From: Ruminococcaceae bacterium UBA5406
GTDB lineage: Bacteria > Bacillota > Clostridia > Oscillospirales > Acutalibacteraceae
Direction: 5' to 3'
Length of the DNA: 64,000 nucleotides
Assembly: GCA_002407675.1 (NCBI GenBank)
Contig: DHNW01000007.1
Span: 100,030 to 164,029, forward strand
Shown in pieces: positions 9,431 through 18,953 of the stretch (positions are counted from its first letter, which is position 1; each line of letters begins with the position of its first letter). The position numbers and the translations under genes are program-made. The notes below the pieces were generated by a model. The model was not told the origin of the DNA, did not search any database, and saw nothing but the letters and a program-made list of their open reading frames with translations.

Positions 9431-9547
9431 ATCCGGTTTTCCAGTCCACGGATCCAATCCGGAGCCCCGACAATTAAACGGATTTTATTCGGACAGAAAC
9501 CCTTAATCCGGGATTCTATAAGTGCTTGTAAGTTTGGAGGATGAAAA

Positions 9548-10891
9548 ATGAACGAAGATTTTCCTACCGTGCCTTTCAAGACACACGGCGGAGCAGAGGT
9601 GCCCCACAGGAAAAACACTGCTCAGGCAGAATCCGTAGTATTACCCCCGCCGGAACAAGTTGTCCTTCCTATGCAGCAGCATGTCGGTCCGCCGCTGACG
9701 CCTACTGTAAAAGTCGGTGACCATGTGCTGATCGGGCAAAAAATAGCAGACAGCGACGCATTCGTCAGCGCTCCTATTCACGCCAGTATTTCAGGAAATG
9801 TAAGCGCTTTCAAAAAAGTTTCGCTTGCCGGCGGACAGGTGCAGAACGCCGTTGTGATTGATTCCGATGGAAAAATGGAGATTTCCCCGGAAGTTCAGCC
9901 GCCGAAAATCGAAAGCAAAGATGACTTTCTGAAAGCCGTTCATGCTTCGGGTCTCGTGGGGCTCGGCGGCGCGGGTTTCCCGACATACGTGAAACTGACG
10001 GTACCAAAAGGGAAAAATGTCGATACTCTGATTATCAACGTTGCGGAATGTGAACCTTATATTACTTCTGATAACCGCTGCGCGCTGGAAGACACTGAAA
10101 AAGCGTTTACAGGAATTCGCGCGGTGCAGAAATGGCTGGATATCCACCGCGTCATTATTGGAGTAGAAAGCAATAAACCGGATGTGATTGAAAAGCTGAA
10201 CCAGGTGCTGGCAGAAAGCAAAGAGACACGTGACGGCGAAATCCACCTTCTGAAACTTCGTTCCCGTTACCCGCAGGGTGCTGAAAAAATTCTGATTCAG
10301 TCCTGTACCGGAAGAAGGGTTCCGATGGGAGGGCTGCCGGCGGATGTCGGCTGCATCGTTATGAACATTACCTCAGCGGCAAGGCTGGGCGATTACCTGA
10401 CGACAGGGATGCCGCTCACAACTAAGCGCGTCACGATCGACGGTTCCGCCATACAGGAACCAAAGAACGTCATTGTCCCGATCGGCACCAATATCCGGAC
10501 AATTATCGACTTCTGCGGCGGATATAAGGAACCGCCGAAAAAGATTCTGATGGGCGGACCAATGATGGGGATTTCTATTGCCAGCGACGAATTGCCCGTT
10601 GTAAAACAGAACAACGGGATTATCTGCCTCGGTGAGCAGGAAGCCCATAAAATGGAACCGACCGCCTGCATCCGCTGCGGGCGCTGCGTGTCCGGCTGCC
10701 CCATGAACCTCATGCCGACCCTGCTGGAAAAATACGCCGCTGCCAAACGGGTTGATATGCTGAAAAAGCTAAGCGTCATGGATTGTATGGAATGCGGGAC
10801 CTGCGCGTTCAACTGTCCAGCCGGACGGCCTCTGGTTCAGGCGATCCGTCTTGGCAAAGCTATGGTAAAAGCGGAGGGAAAGAAGAAATGA
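9548..10891 (+). CDS. rnfC: Rnf electron transport complex subunit C
   Basis: 447 residues. Peripheral NADH/FMN-binding subunit of the ferredoxin:NAD+ oxidoreductase that pumps Na+ or H+. The N-terminal domain carries the nucleotide-binding loop LVGLGGAGFPTYVKL and NVAECEPYITSDN; the C-terminal part carries two [4Fe-4S] motifs, CIRCGRCVSGCP and CMECGTCAFNCP. GGAGG lies upstream of the ATG. It overlaps rnfD by ATGA. Length and motif order are normal for the family. Confidence 0.97.
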   Translation: MNEDFPTVPFKTHGGAEVPHRKNTAQAESVVLPPPEQVVLPMQQHVGPPLTPTVKVGDHVLIGQKIADSDAFVSAPIHASISGNVSAFKKVSLAGGQVQNAVVIDSDGKMEISPEVQPPKIESKDDFLKAVHASGLVGLGGAGFPTYVKLTVPKGKNVDTLIINVAECEPYITSDNRCALEDTEKAFTGIRAVQKWLDIHRVIIGVESNKPDVIEKLNQVLAESKETRDGEIHLLKLRSRYPQGAEKILIQSCTGRRVPMGGLPADVGCIVMNITSAARLGDYLTTGMPLTTKRVTIDGSAIQEPKNVIVPIGTNIRTIIDFCGGYKEPPKKILMGGPMMGISIASDELPVVKQNNGIICLGEQEAHKMEPTACIRCGRCVSGCPMNLMPTLLEKYAAAKRVDMLKKLSVMDCMECGTCAFNCPAGRPLVQAIRLGKAMVKAEGKKK

Positions 10892-11841
10892 AAGAAAAAC
10901 TGATTGTCTCTTCCTCGCCCCATATCCATAATGGGACGACAACGCACAAAATCATGCTGGACGTTATCCTGGCACTTGTCCCTGCCGTGGTGGCCTCAGT
11001 CATTTTGTTTGGACCCCGCGCGCTCCTGCTGATTTTTGTGTCAATTGCTGCATGCGTTGTAAGTGAATACATATGCCGGAAAGTGATGAAGCGTGAAAAC
11101 ACCATTGGGGATTTAAGCGCCGTGGTCACGGGACTGCTGCTTGCGCTGAACCTTCCGGTTTCCATCAACCCACTGATTGCCGCATTCGGCGGCGTAATCG
11201 CCATCGTGGTCGTCAAGCAGATGTTCGGCGGCATTGGGCAGAATTTTGTCAACCCGGCTCTGGCCGCACGGATAATTCTGCTGAATTCTTTTCCAAAAGA
11301 TATGACGACGTGGACACAGCCGTTTTCCTATAAATATGTGGATGCCATCACGACTGCCTCTCCTCTCGGTCTGCTGAAGCAGGGCGCTCCGGTTTCCCAG
11401 CTGCCCAGCCTGCTGAATATGTTCGTGGGCGACCGCGCCGGATGCCTGGGCGAAACCTGCACCCTGGCTCTTCTTCTGGGGGGAATTTATCTGGTTGCCC
11501 GCAAGGTAATTTCACCGGTAATTCCGCTGTGCTACCTTGGCACGGCTGCTGTCCTTTCCGCCTGCATGGGGCGCAACGTTCTGATTGATTTGCTTTCAGG
11601 CGGATTAATGCTGGGCGCCATCTTCATGGCAACCGATTACACTACATCCCCTATGACGGTAAAAGGCCAGATCATTTACGCCATCGGCTGCGGCGTGGTT
11701 ACCATGCTGATCCGCAACTTTGGAAATCTTCCAGAAGGCGTTTCGTATGCGATTGTTCTCATGAATATTTTGGTTCCGCTGATTGATTCCGGTACACGGC
11801 CGGTCGCGTTTGGAAAGGAGCCTTCTAAAAATGAAACTTAA
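10888..11841 (+). CDS. rnfD: Rnf electron transport complex subunit D
   Basis: 317 residues, polytopic membrane subunit of Rnf. The start is the ATG at 10888, overlapping the rnfC stop; a longer open frame from 10783 lies inside rnfC and is not used. Flavinylation region: DAITTASPLG, residues 152-161, where the usual acceptor threonine (SGAT/TTAT) is Ser158. Serine can in principle accept FMN through ApbE, but attachment here needs proof. It is followed by rnfG with an 11-nt overlap. Confidence 0.95.
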   Translation: MKEKLIVSSSPHIHNGTTTHKIMLDVILALVPAVVASVILFGPRALLLIFVSIAACVVSEYICRKVMKRENTIGDLSAVVTGLLLALNLPVSINPLIAAFGGVIAIVVVKQMFGGIGQNFVNPALAARIILLNSFPKDMTTWTQPFSYKYVDAITTASPLGLLKQGAPVSQLPSLLNMFVGDRAGCLGETCTLALLLGGIYLVARKVISPVIPLCYLGTAAVLSACMGRNVLIDLLSGGLMLGAIFMATDYTTSPMTVKGQIIYAIGCGVVTMLIRNFGNLPEGVSYAIVLMNILVPLIDSGTRPVAFGKEPSKNET

Positions 11842-12388
11842 TGTGAAAGAAATTCTGAAGCCGACTCTGATCCTCGTGGTGATCTGCGTGGTTGTCACAG
11901 CCTGCCTGGCCGTGACAAATGCGGCGACAAAAGATACCATCAAAGCACGTGATGCGGCAGATGCCAAGGCTTCACGCCAAATTGCTCTTCCGGGGGCAGA
12001 TTCATTTGAACAGTCCGCGGATGAAAAAACCTGCTACATCGGAAAGAAAAACGGCAAGGAAATCGGCTGGGTATTTACCACTTCAACCGCCAGCTACGGC
12101 GGAGACATCAAAGTTATGACCGGCATTGACAACGACGGAAAAATAACGGGTGTCGTTCTGGTCAGCACGAGTGATACGCCGGGTCTTGGTTTGAATGCAA
12201 AAAAAGAATCCTTCCGCAACCAATACAAACAGCAAGTCCCCGACAAAGGCTTTGAAGTTGTAAAAAGCGGAAATGCCGGCAAAGGCCAGATTAACGCTCT
12301 TACAGGCGCTACAATCAGCAGCAAGGCCGTAACCAAAGCGGTAAATGAAGCGATTACGGAATACAACAAAGTAAAGGGAGGTGACTGA
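11831..12388 (+). CDS. rnfG: Rnf electron transport complex subunit G
   Basis: 185 residues, one N-terminal transmembrane helix (about 10-29) and an extracytoplasmic FMN-binding domain. The acceptor motif LTGATISS near residue 160 matches the S/T-G-A-T flavinylation consensus used by ApbE. The ATG at 11831 is preceded by GGAAAGGAG; a longer frame from 11783 lies within rnfD. It passes electrons between RnfD and RnfB/C in the accepted model. Confidence 0.94.
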   Translation: MKLNVKEILKPTLILVVICVVVTACLAVTNAATKDTIKARDAADAKASRQIALPGADSFEQSADEKTCYIGKKNGKEIGWVFTTSTASYGGDIKVMTGIDNDGKITGVVLVSTSDTPGLGLNAKKESFRNQYKQQVPDKGFEVVKSGNAGKGQINALTGATISSKAVTKAVNEAITEYNKVKGGD

Positions 12389-12389
12389 A

Positions 12390-13115
12390 ATGGCAAGAGA
12401 AACAGCAAAAAAGCAAAATGGTCTGTGGCATGAATTTTCAAAAGGACTTATCACAGAAAACCCGGTCCTTCGGCTGGTATTAGGCTGCTGCTCAACCCTG
12501 GCCATTACTACTGCGGCAACCAATGCAATCGGCATGGGGCTTGCCACCACGTTTGTCCTGGTCTGCTCTAACGCCGTTATTTCACTGCTGCGGAAAGTAA
12601 TTCCGAGCAAAGTCCGTATTCCCTGTTATATTGTAGTCATCGCTGGATTTGTAACCATCGTCCAGCTGCTTATGTCGGCTTATTTGCCCTCGCTGAAAGC
12701 GGCACTTGGAGTTTACCTGCCGCTGATCGTTGTTAACTGTATCATTTTTGGGCGTGCCGAAATGTTCGCAAGCAAGAACAAGGTTCTGCCGTCCATTCTG
12801 GATGGGCTTGGCATGGGCATCGGCTTTACGGCGGCCCTGCTGTGCATGGGCATCATTCGTGAACTGTTTGGAAGCGGGACACTTTTCGGCCTTCCAGTTC
12901 TTTCTTCGTTTATGCCTTCCATTGTAATCTTCCTGCTTCCTCCGGGTGGATTCTTTGTATTCGGCCTGCTGATGGCCATTGCCAACCGGCTTTCCGGTGA
13001 AGGCAAAGAGCCGGAGGAAATCGGCTGTGCCGGCCTAAAGGGCTGCGCTGGATGCGCACTGGCTGCAAACTGCTCGATTACAGGAAATAAAAACGGGGAG
13101 GCTGAAAAGAAATGA
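12390..13115 (+). CDS. rnfE: Rnf electron transport complex subunit E, cysteine-rich tail
   Basis: 241 residues from ATG 12390, with GGAGG 8 nt upstream; the GTG at 12381 overlaps that site. Six-helix RnfA/E/NqrD/E membrane core with paired conserved cysteines, paralogous to RnfA. The last 35 residues form a soluble tail with four cysteines in CAGLKGCAGCALAANC, spacing C-x5-C-x2-C-x5-C, which could hold metal or be structural. It overlaps rnfA by ATGA. Confidence 0.94.
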   Translation: MARETAKKQNGLWHEFSKGLITENPVLRLVLGCCSTLAITTAATNAIGMGLATTFVLVCSNAVISLLRKVIPSKVRIPCYIVVIAGFVTIVQLLMSAYLPSLKAALGVYLPLIVVNCIIFGRAEMFASKNKVLPSILDGLGMGIGFTAALLCMGIIRELFGSGTLFGLPVLSSFMPSIVIFLLPPGGFFVFGLLMAIANRLSGEGKEPEEIGCAGLKGCAGCALAANCSITGNKNGEAEKK

Positions 13116-13720
13116 AGCAGATGCTGGCAATCTTTTTAACCGCAATTCTGACGGAAAACTATATTCTGGATAAATTTCTTGGGATTTGCCCTTTTCTGGG
13201 CGTATCCAAAAAGCGTGACAGCGCCGTTGGCATGAGTATTGCCGTAACGGTCGTCATGGTATTGGCTACAGCTGTTACATGGCCTATTTACTTCGGAATC
13301 CTGATACCTAAACATCTCGCTTATCTGGAAACGATCGTCTTTATTCTGGTGATAGCTGTTTTGGTACAGTTTATTGAAATTGTTCTGAAACGGTACATCC
13401 CGTCGCTGTACAATGCACTTGGCGTATATCTTCCGTTAATTACAACCAACTGCGCTGTTTTAGGTGTGACCATGCTGGTCCTTGATAAACAGGCCGCTAA
13501 TCCTACCGCATATGGCTACGCACAGGCACTGATGAATGCGTTCGGCGCCGGCATTGGTTTTCTGGTGGCTATGGTCATTTTCTCCGGAGTGCGGGAACGT
13601 ATTGAACTAAATGACGTTCCGAAGTTCTGGAAGGGCCTGCCGATCACATTGGTCGCCGCATCCCTTGTCTCCGTTTCCTTTCTTGGATTTCAGGGACTCG
13701 TTACCGGCATGCTGGGTTAG
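13112..13720 (+). CDS. rnfA: Rnf electron transport complex subunit A
   Basis: 202 residues, six predicted membrane helices, RnfA/E/NqrD family. The two half-repeats carry the conserved segments NYILDKFLGICPFLGVS and LPLITTNCAVLGV, whose cysteines bind the intramembrane [2Fe-2S] cluster shared with RnfE in known structures. It starts inside the rnfE stop and ends with TAG. Confidence 0.96.
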   Translation: MKQMLAIFLTAILTENYILDKFLGICPFLGVSKKRDSAVGMSIAVTVVMVLATAVTWPIYFGILIPKHLAYLETIVFILVIAVLVQFIEIVLKRYIPSLYNALGVYLPLITTNCAVLGVTMLVLDKQAANPTAYGYAQALMNAFGAGIGFLVAMVIFSGVRERIELNDVPKFWKGLPITLVAASLVSVSFLGFQGLVTGMLG

Positions 13721-13736
13721 GAGGAAAAGATAAAGG

Positions 13737-14528
13737 ATGAATGCTATATTATTCGCTGTTATTCTCGTAGCTGTAATCGGTCTTCTTTCCGGCTTGATCC
13801 TTGCTATCGCCTCTCTTATCATGGCGGTTCCAACGGATAAGAAAACAGAAGATATCCGGGCTATGCTGCCAGGTGCCAACTGCGGTGCCTGCGGATTTTC
13901 CGGCTGTGACGGCTACGCAAAGGCCCTTGCCAAAGGGGAAGCCAAACCAGGTCTCTGCACCGTTGGCGGCGCAAAAGTTTCAAATGCGATTGCTTCTTAT
14001 TTAGGCGTTGCGGCAACCAGTGTCGAGCCGCATGTCTCTGTCGTGCATTGCCTTGGCAGCAACGACAACATGACGAATAAGGTGGAATATGAAGGAATCC
14101 AGACCTGCGCCGCCGCCGCTCAGCTGGCGGGCAGCCCAACCAGCTGCCGCTATGGCTGCATTGGTTTCGGCGACTGTGTCGCGGCCTGCAACTACAATGC
14201 GCTGAGCGTCCGCAACGGCGTGGCAATGGTTGATCCTGAAAACTGCGTGGCATGCGGAAAATGTATTGATGCGTGCCCGAAACACCTACTGTCTTTTATT
14301 CCCGTTAAAAAACAGGCCGTTGTTCTATGCAGCAGCTGCGACAAGGGAAATATCGTAAACAAAGTCTGTAAGGTTGGCTGTATCGGCTGTATGCGCTGTG
14401 AAAAGACATGCACGCATGATGCAATCCACGTAAAGAATTTTCTCGCTTCTGTCGATCCTGAAAAATGTGTCGGCTGCGGTGATTGTGTATCCGTATGCCC
14501 AAGGCATATTATTACAATGACCCATTAA
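13737..14528 (+). CDS. rnfB: Rnf electron transport complex subunit B (polyferredoxin)
   Basis: 263 residues. An N-terminal membrane helix (about 5-28) is followed by a Fe-S domain with GANCGACGFSGCDGY and then ferredoxin-type motifs: CRYGCIGFGDC, CVACGKCIDACP, CIGCMRCEKTC and CVGCGDCVSVCP. It is the entry point for electrons from reduced ferredoxin. Last gene of the operon, 16 nt after rnfA, ending 15 nt before a strong terminator. Confidence 0.96.
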   Translation: MNAILFAVILVAVIGLLSGLILAIASLIMAVPTDKKTEDIRAMLPGANCGACGFSGCDGYAKALAKGEAKPGLCTVGGAKVSNAIASYLGVAATSVEPHVSVVHCLGSNDNMTNKVEYEGIQTCAAAAQLAGSPTSCRYGCIGFGDCVAACNYNALSVRNGVAMVDPENCVACGKCIDACPKHLLSFIPVKKQAVVLCSSCDKGNIVNKVCKVGCIGCMRCEKTCTHDAIHVKNFLASVDPEKCVGCGDCVSVCPRHIITMTH

Positions 14529-14543
14529 AAGAAAAACCGTATG

Positions 14544-14588
14544 AAACCAAGGCCGGTGCTGTTGCTGAAATAGCGCCGGTTTTGGTTT
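14544..14588 (+). terminator. Terminator of the rnf operon
   Basis: Long imperfect stem: AAACCAAGGCCGGTGCT (14544-14560) pairs with AGCGCCGGTTTTGGTTT (14572-14588), followed by a T-rich stretch. Confidence 0.8.
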
Positions 14589-14712
14589 ATTTCGTTTTAT
14601 AGTATATATTCCAATCTTTATTTCCATATGGTTTTATCCGTGAAAGGTTTTTGGTATATAATAGCTCTTGTTATATCTATAAAAACAAAAAGAACGGAGA
14701 GGATCCCGTATC

Positions 14713-15900
14713 ATGGACTATGCTAAAGAATCCCTGAATCTGCATTATAAATGGAAAGGGAAAATCGAAATGACCTGCCGCGTTCCGCTGAAAACCAGCG
14801 ATGATCTCTCACTGGCTTACACTCCCGGAGTAGCGCAGCCGTGCCTTGAAATCCACAATGATGTGAATAAAAGCTACGACCTGACCCGCCGGTCGAATCT
14901 CGTAGCCGTCGTAACCGATGGATCAGCCGTTTTGGGGCTCGGCGATATAGGACCGGAAGCAGGAATGCCCGTGATGGAAGGCAAATGCGCACTTTTTAAG
15001 GCTTTCGGCGGTGTGGACGCTGTCCCCCTCTGCATCCGCTCCCACAATGTCGACGAAATTGTCAATACTGTGCGGCTGCTTGCAGGCAGTTTCGGCGGCA
15101 TTAACCTGGAGGATATTTCCGCCCCGCGCTGTTTTGAAATTGAGCGGAGGCTGAAAGCCTGCTGTGATATTCCGATTTTTCATGATGACCAGCACGGAAC
15201 CGCCGTGGTTACACTGGCCGCCCTGCTCAACGCCCTAAAACTAACCGGTAAAAAGCTGGGGGAAATCCAGGTCGTTACCAGCGGAGCCGGAGCAGCCGGA
15301 ATTGCCATCATCCGCCTGCTGATTGCACTCGGTCTGAAAAATGTAATTATGTGTGACCGCAAAGGAGCCATTTATGAAGGGCGCACTGGCCTGAATCCAG
15401 TCAAAGCAGAGATGGCTTCTTTGACAAACCATGAAAAAAGGCGCGGTACTCTCGCTGACGTTTTAAAAGGTGCCGATGTTTTCATCGGTGTTTCCGGGCC
15501 AAACTGTGTCACGCCAGAAATGGTGAAAAGTATGGCTCATGACCCGATCCTGTTCCCAATGGCAAACCCGGTTCCGGAAATCATGCCGTATGACGCCGTC
15601 AAGGCCGGAGCGGCTGTTGTCGGCACCGGACGCAGCGATTTTCCGAACCAGATTAACAATGTGCTGGCATTCCCCGGCATTTTCCGCGGAGCACTGGACG
15701 TGCGTGCGTCTGATATCAATGATGAAATGAAAATTGCCGCAGCCCATGCCATCGCTTCTTTTGTACCGGAAGACAAGCTGGCACCCGATTTCATCATCCC
15801 CAGCGCCCTCGACAGGAATGTTGCCGGAGCTGTTGCCAAAGCCGTGGCACAAGCCGCTCGAAAATCCGGTGTAGCCAGAATAGAAGAAAAAACGTGCTGA
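14713..15900 (+). CDS. NAD(P)-dependent malic enzyme
   Basis: 395 residues. Oxidative decarboxylation of malate to pyruvate and CO2. Short bacterial malic-enzyme form without a phosphotransacetylase domain. Recognisable: LAYTPGVAQPCLEI with the catalytic Tyr, GKCALFKAFGGVDAVPLCI with the catalytic Lys region, IPIFHDDQHGTAVV for divalent metal, and a Rossmann segment VTSGAGAAGIAIIRLL. A GGAGAGG site precedes the ATG. Cofactor preference (NAD or NADP) cannot be read from sequence alone. Monocistronic between two terminators; it may link C4 acids to the reduced pools used by Rnf (inference). Confidence 0.95.
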   Translation: MDYAKESLNLHYKWKGKIEMTCRVPLKTSDDLSLAYTPGVAQPCLEIHNDVNKSYDLTRRSNLVAVVTDGSAVLGLGDIGPEAGMPVMEGKCALFKAFGGVDAVPLCIRSHNVDEIVNTVRLLAGSFGGINLEDISAPRCFEIERRLKACCDIPIFHDDQHGTAVVTLAALLNALKLTGKKLGEIQVVTSGAGAAGIAIIRLLIALGLKNVIMCDRKGAIYEGRTGLNPVKAEMASLTNHEKRRGTLADVLKGADVFIGVSGPNCVTPEMVKSMAHDPILFPMANPVPEIMPYDAVKAGAAVVGTGRSDFPNQINNVLAFPGIFRGALDVRASDINDEMKIAAAHAIASFVPEDKLAPDFIIPSALDRNVAGAVAKAVAQAARKSGVARIEEKTC

Positions 15901-15908
15901 ACCTAAAA

Positions 15909-15940
15909 AAACAGCTGTACCCATTCAGGTACAGCTGTTT
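15909..15940. terminator. Bidirectional terminator between malic enzyme and esterase genes
   Basis: Perfect 13-bp inverted repeat AAACAGCTGTACC / GGTACAGCTGTTT with a 6-nt loop between two convergent genes; A- and T-rich flanks allow use from either strand. Confidence 0.8.
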
Positions 15941-15973
15941 GCACACTGTAAAAGTTCTGTAACTCTTTGAGAA

Positions 15974-16615
15974 TTACAGAACACCAAGCAGCTTTAAATA
16001 TTCATACGCAATAATTCCATGTCCGGTCTGGGTAGGATGTACACCGTCTTCCGTGATTTCGGCACAGGTATACTGGCGGACAGCCAGGGAAGCAAAGATG
16101 CCGTCAAGCGGCAAATAGTAATCAGCAAACTCGCTGGCCAGTTCCCTCACCACGTGGATTTTTGGATCAAGATCAACGCGCCACGCCGCACGGTCAGGTA
16201 AAGTAGGCAGGACAAAGGGCTCAATCAGCATAATTTTTGCCTGAGGAAGATCAGTCTTGCAGCGGGTCAGAAGCTCTCGGTAATTGGCTTCAAACTGCTG
16301 AGAAGTGGTTGGATCGTCTCTGTCGAATCTTCTCCACGTGTCATTAATTCCAATCAGAATGGAAATAAAATCCGGACAGACTTCCTTAAAATCCTTGTCG
16401 TAGCGTGTAAGAAGGTCACGGCTCCGGTTTCCGCTGACACCGCGGTTGATAAAAGTCACTCCATTCCCCGGAAAAAGAGCGCTGTAAATCTGCGCAATTT
16501 TTGATGCGTATCCGGGACCAAGAGACCCCGGATCCGTGTAATCTCTACCTGCGTCAGTCACGCTGTCTCCTTGGAATAAAACGGTTTGTCCTTTTTTAAA
16601 AACATTATGCAGCAA
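15974..16615 (-). CDS. SGNH/GDSL-family esterase
   Basis: 213 residues, cytosolic (no signal peptide). Catalytic blocks in order: GDSVTDAG (Ser), the Gly/Asn region NRGVSGNRSRD, the GIND block (Asn oxyanion) and EDGVHPTQTGH (Asp-x-x-His). Such enzymes deacetylate sugars or xylo-oligosaccharides, which fits the arabinose/galactoside genes nearby, but the substrate is inferred. The start is a TTG, with GGAGG 8 nt upstream. It is divergent from the GH42 gene across about 230 nt. Confidence 0.88.
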   Translation of the reverse strand: MLHNVFKKGQTVLFQGDSVTDAGRDYTDPGSLGPGYASKIAQIYSALFPGNGVTFINRGVSGNRSRDLLTRYDKDFKEVCPDFISILIGINDTWRRFDRDDPTTSQQFEANYRELLTRCKTDLPQAKIMLIEPFVLPTLPDRAAWRVDLDPKIHVVRELASEFADYYLPLDGIFASLAVRQYTCAEITEDGVHPTQTGHGIIAYEYLKLLGVL

Positions 16616-16847
16616 TTACAAAACCTCCTATTAGTTCCTTACTACGGATAACCTATAAAATCTTATCCTATTATAGCCACCGTTCTGGCCGCAGATTTTT
16701 CGATCAGGAATATTAACCTTCCGCCTCCTTATTAATTGTTTTTTTACATATTCTGCGTTAAAGATCCTCAGAAATTTTTGATTTCTAATGAAAAAGACTT
16801 TGAAATACCTTATAATAACAGATATCATAGCTGAAAAAGGAGACCGA

Positions 16848-18911
16848 ATGATGAAAAACGACCTTCCGCTTACTCCCAAATTCCCAAAGCTCCTGCATGG
16901 AGGCGATTACAACCCGGATCAATGGTTGAAATACCCGGATATTCTTGAAAAAGATATTCAACTGATGAAACAGGCCAATATAAATTGTGTTTCAATGGGC
17001 ATCTTTTCCTGGATTAATCTTGAACCGGAAGAAGGAGTATACACTTTTGACTGGCTGACTAAAATCATTGACAATTTGTATGCAAACGGCATATACACGG
17101 TTCTGGCAACCCCAAGCGGGGCACGTCCGGCATGGATGGCCCAAAAATATCCGGAAGTGATGCGTGTCAACCAGGATGGTGTCAGGCTGAAATTCGGCGG
17201 TAGACACAATCACTGTTATTCTTCGCCTATCTACCGGGAAAAAGTACGGCAGATTGATACCCGCCTGGCTAAACAGTACGCTGGGCACCCGGGCGTAATT
17301 CTATGGCATATTTCCAATGAATTCAGCGGCGAATGTTACTGTCCGCTGTGCCAGGAAGCATTCCGAGAATGGCTGAAAAAGAAATACGGAACGCTGGAAA
17401 ACCTGAATGACACCTGGTGGACAAATTTCTGGAGCCACCGGTATACAGACTGGGAACAAATTCAGCCGCCGCAGCCAACCGGAGAGCAGGATATTCACGG
17501 TCTGTCCCTTGACTGGAAACGTTTTGCAACGGATCGGACGCTGGACTTCTTTAAAATGGAAAAAGAAGCGGTTCATTCTGCCAATCCGGAGATCCCTGTC
17601 ACAACAAACCTGATGGAATTTGGAGAGGGTTTAAATTACTTTAAATTTAAAAATGACCTTGATGTGGTTTCTTGGGATTCTTATCCGCTCTGGCACAATT
17701 CTCTGCAAAGCGATGCCAGAACTGCAGCAGACACCGCGCTTACCCACGACCTGATGCGTTCCTTGCTGCACCGCCCATTTCTGCTGATGGAAAGCACACC
17801 GAGCACCACCAACTGGCTGGACATCAGCAAACTGAAACGCCCGGGGATGCACATGCTTTCCTCAATGCAGGCTGTTGCCCTCGGTTCTAATTCTGTTCAG
17901 TATTTTCAGTGGCGCAAAGGACGCGGCTGTTCTGAAAAATTCCACGGGGCTGTCGTCGACCATTACGGCGGCAGCGACACGCGTGTCTTCCGGGATGTGG
18001 CGCAGGTCGGTGACCGTTTGAAAAAGCTGGATGAGAACACCGACTTGTACAGCACCTGTGTCAGCCCGGAATGCGCCCTGATCTTCGACTGGGAAAACCG
18101 CTGGGCGGTAGAAGATGCCCGTGGACCGCGGAACCGTGGGATAAAATACAACGAAACCGTTCTGTCTTTCCACCGGTCTTTTTGGGATCTCGGGATCCCT
18201 GTGGATATCGCCGACATGGAATGCGATTTTTCCAGATACAAACTTGTTGTGGCTCCTATGCTCTACTTATACCGGGCTGACATTCAGAAAAAGCTGGCCG
18301 ATTTTGTCAGGAACGGCGGCACACTTGTTGGAACTTACTGGAGCGGAATTGTTGACGAAAATGACCTGTGTTTTCTGGGCGGAACTCCCGGCGGGCTCAT
18401 GGATGTGTTTGGAATCCGGAGCGAAGAAATTGACGCCCTTTGTGACGGGGAACACAACCGCCTGATGATGTGCGGAAATGTGCCGGAAGGTATGAAGAAA
18501 GAATATAGCATATCGGATCTGTGTGACCTGATCCACTGCAGTTCCGCAAAACCACTGGCAGAATACGGGGATGACTTTTACAAAGGCCGCCCGGCTCTCA
18601 CCGTAAATTCCTATGGAAAAGGCCGCGCATACTATCTGGCGGCGCGTACGGAAGATCCATTTAACCGGGATCTGATTGCCGCGCTGGCAAAGCAGGCCGG
18701 CGTTCAGAAAAGCTTGGATACCTGCCTGCCGGACGGCGTAACAGCCAGCAGACGTTCCGGAAAACACGACTATATTTTTGTTGAAAACTTCAATTCCGTC
18801 CCCGTTAAAGTACAGCTGCCGGGTACTTTCCGGGATGCGGAAAGCGGTGAGTCTCTTTCCGCAGAACTCACGCTGGAAGGTTACGGCGTCCGAATTCTTA
18901 CTGAAGCATAA
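16848..18911 (+). CDS. GH42 beta-galactosidase
   Basis: 687 residues, cytosolic. Hydrolyses terminal beta-galactosides, often from arabinogalactan or galactan side chains. An N-terminal (beta/alpha)8 domain has acid/base Glu in WHISNEFSGECYCP and the nucleophile Glu in LLMESTPSTTNW; the cysteines in ECYCPLC form the metal site of clostridial GH42. Trimerisation and C-terminal beta domains follow. Start: tandem ATGs at 16848 and 16851 after AAAGGAG; upstream in-frame ATGs lack a site. It is followed after 42 nt by the DUF2264 gene, probably one transcript. Confidence 0.95.
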   Translation: MMKNDLPLTPKFPKLLHGGDYNPDQWLKYPDILEKDIQLMKQANINCVSMGIFSWINLEPEEGVYTFDWLTKIIDNLYANGIYTVLATPSGARPAWMAQKYPEVMRVNQDGVRLKFGGRHNHCYSSPIYREKVRQIDTRLAKQYAGHPGVILWHISNEFSGECYCPLCQEAFREWLKKKYGTLENLNDTWWTNFWSHRYTDWEQIQPPQPTGEQDIHGLSLDWKRFATDRTLDFFKMEKEAVHSANPEIPVTTNLMEFGEGLNYFKFKNDLDVVSWDSYPLWHNSLQSDARTAADTALTHDLMRSLLHRPFLLMESTPSTTNWLDISKLKRPGMHMLSSMQAVALGSNSVQYFQWRKGRGCSEKFHGAVVDHYGGSDTRVFRDVAQVGDRLKKLDENTDLYSTCVSPECALIFDWENRWAVEDARGPRNRGIKYNETVLSFHRSFWDLGIPVDIADMECDFSRYKLVVAPMLYLYRADIQKKLADFVRNGGTLVGTYWSGIVDENDLCFLGGTPGGLMDVFGIRSEEIDALCDGEHNRLMMCGNVPEGMKKEYSISDLCDLIHCSSAKPLAEYGDDFYKGRPALTVNSYGKGRAYYLAARTEDPFNRDLIAALAKQAGVQKSLDTCLPDGVTASRRSGKHDYIFVENFNSVPVKVQLPGTFRDAESGESLSAELTLEGYGVRILTEA

Positions 18912-18953
18912 AAGCGGCCATAAATTAAAATTTTCAGAAGGGACCCAGGTTCA

